Assembly: GCA_003565095.1 (NCBI GenBank)
Contig: PXDI01000339.1
Span: 1-9,075, forward strand
From: PVC group bacterium
GTDB lineage: Bacteria; Verrucomicrobiota; Kiritimatiellia; UBA8416; PXDI01
Length of the DNA: 9,075 bases
Direction of reading: 5' to 3'
Shown here: positions 6,470 to 9,075 of the stretch, piece after piece
Layout: the number at the start of each line of letters is the position of its first letter
Position numbering within the stretch: the first letter of the stretch is position 1
Translations under genes and position numbers: made by a program
Notes under the pieces: model-generated
The model's input: the letters and a program-made list of their open reading frames with translations, nothing else
Told to the model about the DNA's origin: nothing
The model's database searches: none

Positions 6470-6690
6470 CGCTCGCTGACCTTGGTCGGCGAGCGCAAAA
6501 ATTCAGGTTTGCGCCACAAATCAATCTAACTATCTGTGCCCGAAAAGAGCAAGATAAAGAATCCGCCCCCCGCTTGCTCTAACCGGGCTCAATTTTATTC
6601 GCTTGCCAAATCGTTGCTTTATCACAATTTTCTTGTCCGCCGAGCACTTGTCCCGCCATAGCCTTAGCGGCGGCGGAAGCTCAGCGGACG
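6470..6690. repeat. Inverted-repeat element, copy 2 (221 bp, with enlarged right-end hairpin)
   Basis: The left end (6470-6504) matches the left end of the 4039-4222 element, including the core GCTGACCTTGGTCGGC and AAAAATTC. The interior shares GCAAGATAAAG, CTTGCTC, GGGCTCA and the ATCGTTGCTTTATCA region with gaps. AGAGCAAG (6546-6553) pairs with CTTGCTCT (6573-6580), and GCCCG (6538-6542) with CGGGC (6584-6588). At the right end the short loop of copy 1 is replaced by about 33 bases containing a CGCC/GGCG palindrome, so GTCCGCCGAGC (6635-6645) pairs with GCTCAGCGGAC (6679-6689). It lies between the TGAC module and the TGTAACCT tract. Confidence 0.7.
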
Positions 6691-6716
6691 CTGCCTTCTA
6701 TCCCCTGTCTGTCCTT

Positions 6717-6769
6717 TGTAACCCTGTAACTCTGTAACCTTGTAACCTTTCCTACGGCGCCTACGGCGC
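6717..6769. repeat. TGTAACCT-type octamer tract (four units) plus a 9-mer pair
   Basis: TGTAACCC, TGTAACTC, TGTAACCT and TGTAACCT run from 6717 to 6748, preceded by CTGTCCTT as at 5638. Then CTACGGCGC occurs twice (6752-6760, 6761-6769). The second 9-mer supplies the stop codon and last residues of the minus-strand secreted-protein ORF. Confidence 0.75.
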
Positions 6770-8701
6770 CGGAGGAGTCCACATAAAATTCGTCGCGGCA
6801 TTATTCGTCGTGTGGAAATAATAATACCCCTGCCCCGGCTGCAGTTCTATCTCGGCCCAGAAGCCGCGGTTATCCCACCAGCGGTTATTCAAATCGGGGC
6901 GGTCCTCACGATAAACCAGCCAGTATTTTCTGGCCCACATATTATTCTGCCAGACCCAGATCTGGTCGCCCAGTTTCTCCGGTTCATGCTGGTTGGCGGA
7001 AGTGCCGCCGACCGCACCGGCGTCAACAAACCCGAGCTGGCAGGTTGCGGTATTGCTCTGGCGCAGTACTCTGGCATACGGCCAGCCGAACATGCTCCAG
7101 CCGCCATGCGTACCGCCATCCTTGGAGATAGATATCTCATTTGTCACTGAGCCGGACGTAAACGACCGCCCGAGGAAGACGGCATTGGTGCGGATTGATG
7201 GCGCATTATTACCGCGCACCACCCAGAAGGCCGAACCCGGCGGCAGGTAGACATCGGCCGGACCGGCATTGGTGGTGTTCCAGTAGATGTTCCCGCCATC
7301 ATTATATAGATAGGCCTCCTGCCAATTGCCGGACTCATCCAGCCACTGGATACGGTCGGAATCGCCCGCTCCGCTGCCGGCATGTAATCCGCGCGCCAAC
7401 TGACTGCCGAACTGCGCGTTAAGATTCAGATTGGTCGTCGCGCCATAGTCCACCGGCGGCGAGATCAGATAGCGGTTTCCGCTCTGCCGCGGTTGACGGT
7501 ACATTGCCCACTGTTCCATGGTATTGGTATAGCCACCGGTATCGAAGAAGACACTGATATTGTAATAGCGGCGGTCGCCGTTGAGAACAGCATCAGTATC
7601 GGTCCATGTCATTTCGCCGTGCGTGTGGCTGCGGGCAATGGTGCCGACCGACTGGGTTGCGGCATCCGGATCCGTGGCAGCGCGGATATCAAAGCGGCGT
7701 TGCAATCCGCCATGGAAGGTAACCTGAATACTGTCACTATCCGGTGCGCTAAGCTCAAGATCAGTAATCCGCATATAGTCCCCGGCATCGGTCGGATCGG
7801 TTCCGGCCCAGTACTCGTGCAGGTCGAGCACCCCGTCGCCGTCAAAGTCGCCAGTGCCGTCGCCGGCCGCCTGCAGCCGAAGGTTACCGCTGCCGCCGAT
7901 GCCGCCATTGATGGTTACCGCATTTTGCACCCTGTATGTTTGGTTCTCGCGACCAGTCACCCGGAATATGGCATTGTCATTAAGACTGAGCGATCCTGAA
8001 CCAAAAGAAAAAGTGCCTTGTGGTGTTGTCACGTTGACGAGGCTACCGTTAATTATCGCCGTATCACCATGATTCATCGTCGGACGGTTGATGTTTGATG
8101 AAGTAAAAGGCATGCCGCTATTTACACCAAAATAGACATCACCCCCGCCAGTTACAGATAATGGTCCACCGCCCGAAATCGTCCCGCTCGTGATTGAATA
8201 AAGATCTGCGTTGTTATTAAACAGGATTGAATTGGGTAATTGCGTACCATTGACTGATACATGTTTAACGGTCGCACCGTCACTGAAAGTAACATTATCA
8301 CCAGCAGTAAAAATCGTAGAGCCGCCGCTCCAGTTTGCTGTTACGGCATCCCAGTTAGCATCAATCGCCCCGGTCCAGGTAAGATCAGCCGCCTGCACGG
8401 GCAGCGCGCAGAGAGCAAGGAGAAGACCGAAGACCGCAGACCGCAGACTGCAGACTGCAGACTGAAGACTGAAGACTGAAGACTGAAGAACGTGGAAAGT
8501 GGAACGTGGAACGTTCCGCCTTCGCCGAGGCTCCGGCGGACAAGGGAACGTGAGAACGAGAACATCGAACGTCCAACATTGAACATCGAATTCAGAATGC
8601 GGGAGCGGGGAATGCGAGAGGAGAGACGGCAGACGGCAGACCCTTCTTCGCGCTTCGCGCTTCGCAGGGCAGGCTGCAGACGGCAGACTTCTGTCCCGCA
8701 T
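6761..8701 (-). CDS. Secreted beta-strand/EF-hand-like surface protein (start uncertain, repeat-disrupted 5' end)
   Basis: The ORF has 646 codons, but only about residue 90 onward looks like protein. A signal peptide reads FGLLLALCALPVQA, cleaved before ADLTW. Then LTWTGAIDANWDAVTANW (107-124) matches the opening of autotransporter-associated beta-strand repeats, followed by Gly/Asn/Thr-rich strands to about 275. DFDGDGVLDLHE (285-296) is a DxDxDGxxDxxE calcium-binding loop of the thrombospondin-3/EF-hand kind. The C-terminal half appears to hold two related modules (about 408-510 and 530-644), each with a 'D.I.W....W' string and a late PG(S/Q)(A/G)(F/Y) turn. There is no PEP-CTERM tail. Residues 1-90 are translated repeats. 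The ATG at 8699-8701 lies inside a CCCGCA/TGCGGG palindrome with AGG directly touching it, so it is a poor start; a better one at 8746-8748 is in another frame. The binding target is unknown. Confidence 0.75.
   Translation of the reverse strand: MRDRSLPSAACPAKREARRRVCRLPSLLSHSPLPHSEFDVQCWTFDVLVLTFPCPPEPRRRRNVPRSTFHVLQSSVFSLQSAVCSLRSAVFGLLLALCALPVQAADLTWTGAIDANWDAVTANWSGGSTIFTAGDNVTFSDGATVKHVSVNGTQLPNSILFNNNADLYSITSGTISGGGPLSVTGGGDVYFGVNSGMPFTSSNINRPTMNHGDTAIINGSLVNVTTPQGTFSFGSGSLSLNDNAIFRVTGRENQTYRVQNAVTINGGIGGSGNLRLQAAGDGTGDFDGDGVLDLHEYWAGTDPTDAGDYMRITDLELSAPDSDSIQVTFHGGLQRRFDIRAATDPDAATQSVGTIARSHTHGEMTWTDTDAVLNGDRRYYNISVFFDTGGYTNTMEQWAMYRQPRQSGNRYLISPPVDYGATTNLNLNAQFGSQLARGLHAGSGAGDSDRIQWLDESGNWQEAYLYNDGGNIYWNTTNAGPADVYLPPGSAFWVVRGNNAPSIRTNAVFLGRSFTSGSVTNEISISKDGGTHGGWSMFGWPYARVLRQSNTATCQLGFVDAGAVGGTSANQHEPEKLGDQIWVWQNNMWARKYWLVYREDRPDLNNRWWDNRGFWAEIELQPGQGYYYFHTTNNAATNFMWTPPAP
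8422..8512. repeat. Heptamer array over the 5' end of the secreted-protein gene
   Basis: Ten tandem heptamers (8422-8491): GAAGACC twice, GCAGACC once, GCAGACT three times, GAAGACT three times, GAAGAAC once. Three more of the form GTGGAAM follow (8492-8512). On the minus strand these encode the stretch just before the signal peptide core. All three minus-strand frames are open across the array, so a change of one unit switches frame without meeting a stop in the repeats. Confidence 0.85.
8513..8700. repeat. Mosaic of short iterated repeats between candidate start and signal peptide
   Basis: This stretch holds a nested hairpin (CGTTCC 8512-8517 with GGAACG 8545-8550, and TCCGCC 8515-8520 with GGCGGA 8535-8540), GAACRT-type iterations from about 8546 to 8590, GACGGCA doubled near 8631, and TTCGCGC twice plus a partial copy (8647-8665). 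Most units are 7 bp. It ends in the palindrome CCCGCA/TGCGGG around 8696-8708. Confidence 0.6.
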
Positions 8702-8745
8702 CCTGCGGGGTAAACTTTCCCGCTCTTCTTTCTGTCAGTTGCGTT

Positions 8746-8760
8746 CATCTTTTTGCCCTA
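8746..8760 (-). promoter_or_regulatory. Ribosome-binding site and alternative start for the secreted-protein gene
   Basis: On the minus strand AGGG (8756-8759) lies seven bases before an ATG at 8746-8748, giving a peptide that starts MNATDRKKSGK, a basic N-region typical of a signal peptide. This frame is open through the heptamers but stops at 8341 and is out of register with the secreted domain. The spacing is far better than for the in-frame ATG at 8701. Confidence 0.5.
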
Positions 8761-8776
8761 GCGTCTTCCGGTCTGC

Positions 8777-8808
8777 TGACCTCATGACCCCGTGACTTCA
8801 TGACGCCG
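8777..8808. repeat. TGAC octamer module, copy 3
   Basis: Four tandem octamers: TGACCTCA, TGACCCCG, TGACTTCA, TGACGCCG. It lies just upstream of the secreted-protein gene, as copy 2 does for the PEP-CTERM gene. Confidence 0.8.
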
Positions 8809-9075
8809 TGTATCTGCCGATTGCCCACCGTGCCTTGGTGACGCTGTTTGTTCTTACCTCACCCACCTAAACCCTTACAGCTCACAGCTCAAACGCTCAA
8901 TCTGCGCACATCATTCACAGATACAATTCACTCATCCCTATTACTTAACAAATATGGGTCTATTGAAGAATCTGTGGGTAATATTGAATAAGACTGTTTA
9001 CAAATCAAGTGATTATGATCAGCCGCCAGAACGTGCGATGGGCTATTAGATATGCGAAGCATCGTGAATCGTATG
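8809..9075. other. Right-end gap, mostly featureless
   Basis: CAGCTCA is doubled near 8878-8891. The rest has no clear repeat or structure. An ATG at 9052-9054 opens eight codons (MRSIVNRM) to the window edge, without a ribosome-binding site, too short to judge. Confidence 0.3.
8954..9049 (+). CDS. Possible 31-residue small ORF
   Basis: ATG at 8954 to TAG at 9047-9049 encodes 31 residues starting MGLLKNLWVILNK and ending PPERAMGY. The first half is an amphipathic or hydrophobic helix and the second is polar. There is no Shine-Dalgarno, and no family is recognised. A chance ORF is quite possible. Confidence 0.15.
   Translation: MGLLKNLWVILNKTVYKSSDYDQPPERAMGY

Noticed and set aside
8211..8713. 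Plus-strand ORFs through the heptamer region
   Set aside because: They translate only repeats or the antisense of the secreted-protein gene. Open frames are expected because the repeats lack stops.
8341..8748. 135-codon minus-strand ORF as an independent gene
   Set aside because: Apart from its plausible start, it is translated repeat sequence and then an out-of-frame reading of the secreted-protein signal peptide. It is treated as the alternative start of that gene.
5567..8808. Integron-like cassette array with attC sites
   Set aside because: No integrase is visible and the repeats lack the paired GTTRRRY/RYYYAAC boxes and attC fold. The units are simple tandem octamers.
1..9075. tRNA or rRNA genes
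   Set aside because: No cloverleaf with the conserved T-loop (GGTTCRANYCC) pattern and no rRNA-like stretch was found by eye on either strand.

Overview
The window suggests a bacterium of the PVC group, most likely a Verrucomicrobiota/Kiritimatiellota-type genome. This is inferred, not proven. The grounds are a six-domain ribosomal protein S1, a PEP-CTERM exosortase-type secreted protein, a secreted protein with an autotransporter-associated beta-strand start and a DxDxDG calcium loop, poor Shine-Dalgarno use, and gaps full of short degenerate 7-, 8- and 9-bp repeats. No plasmid, phage or transposase gene is visible.

Layout. The left edge (1-110, minus) holds the first 36 codons of an exported protein, probably of the endonuclease/exonuclease/phosphatase fold. 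A long gap (111-780) contains a foldback element with perfect 23-bp terminal inverted repeats. A minus-strand HAD-like protein follows (781-1713). The divergent gap 1714-2204 holds several small repeats, a bulged hairpin, a candidate sigma70 promoter and a structured leader. Then come the two housekeeping genes on the plus strand: rpsA (2205-3959) with a good terminator, and tyrS (4265-5548). Between them lies a 184-bp element with 35-bp terminal inverted repeats. A diverged copy lies at 6470-6690.

From 5549 onward the character changes. Two minus-strand secreted proteins (PEP-CTERM, 5672-6367; 646-codon beta-strand/EF-hand-like ORF, 6761-8701) sit among iterated repeats. Their gaps share an order: a four-unit TGACYYCR octamer module ending in TGACGCCG, then a TGTAACCT-like octamer tract running into or up to the 3' end of the gene, then the gene, then the next TGAC module. 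Three TGAC modules (5567, 6403, 8777) bracket the two genes, so they look like repeat-bounded cassettes. The 5' end of the larger gene is covered by about 280 bp of heptamer-rich sequence with all three minus frames open across its core. The best ribosome-binding start (ATG at 8746-8748) is out of frame with the secreted domain by an amount that one extra heptamer would correct. This looks like a phase-variable or repeat-damaged surface gene.

How the genes relate. rpsA and tyrS serve translation but have a terminator and a mobile-type element between them, so an operon is doubtful. The HAD-like gene and the secreted proteins show no pathway link. The most notable material is the repeat architecture around the surface-protein genes and the two copies of the inverted-repeat element.
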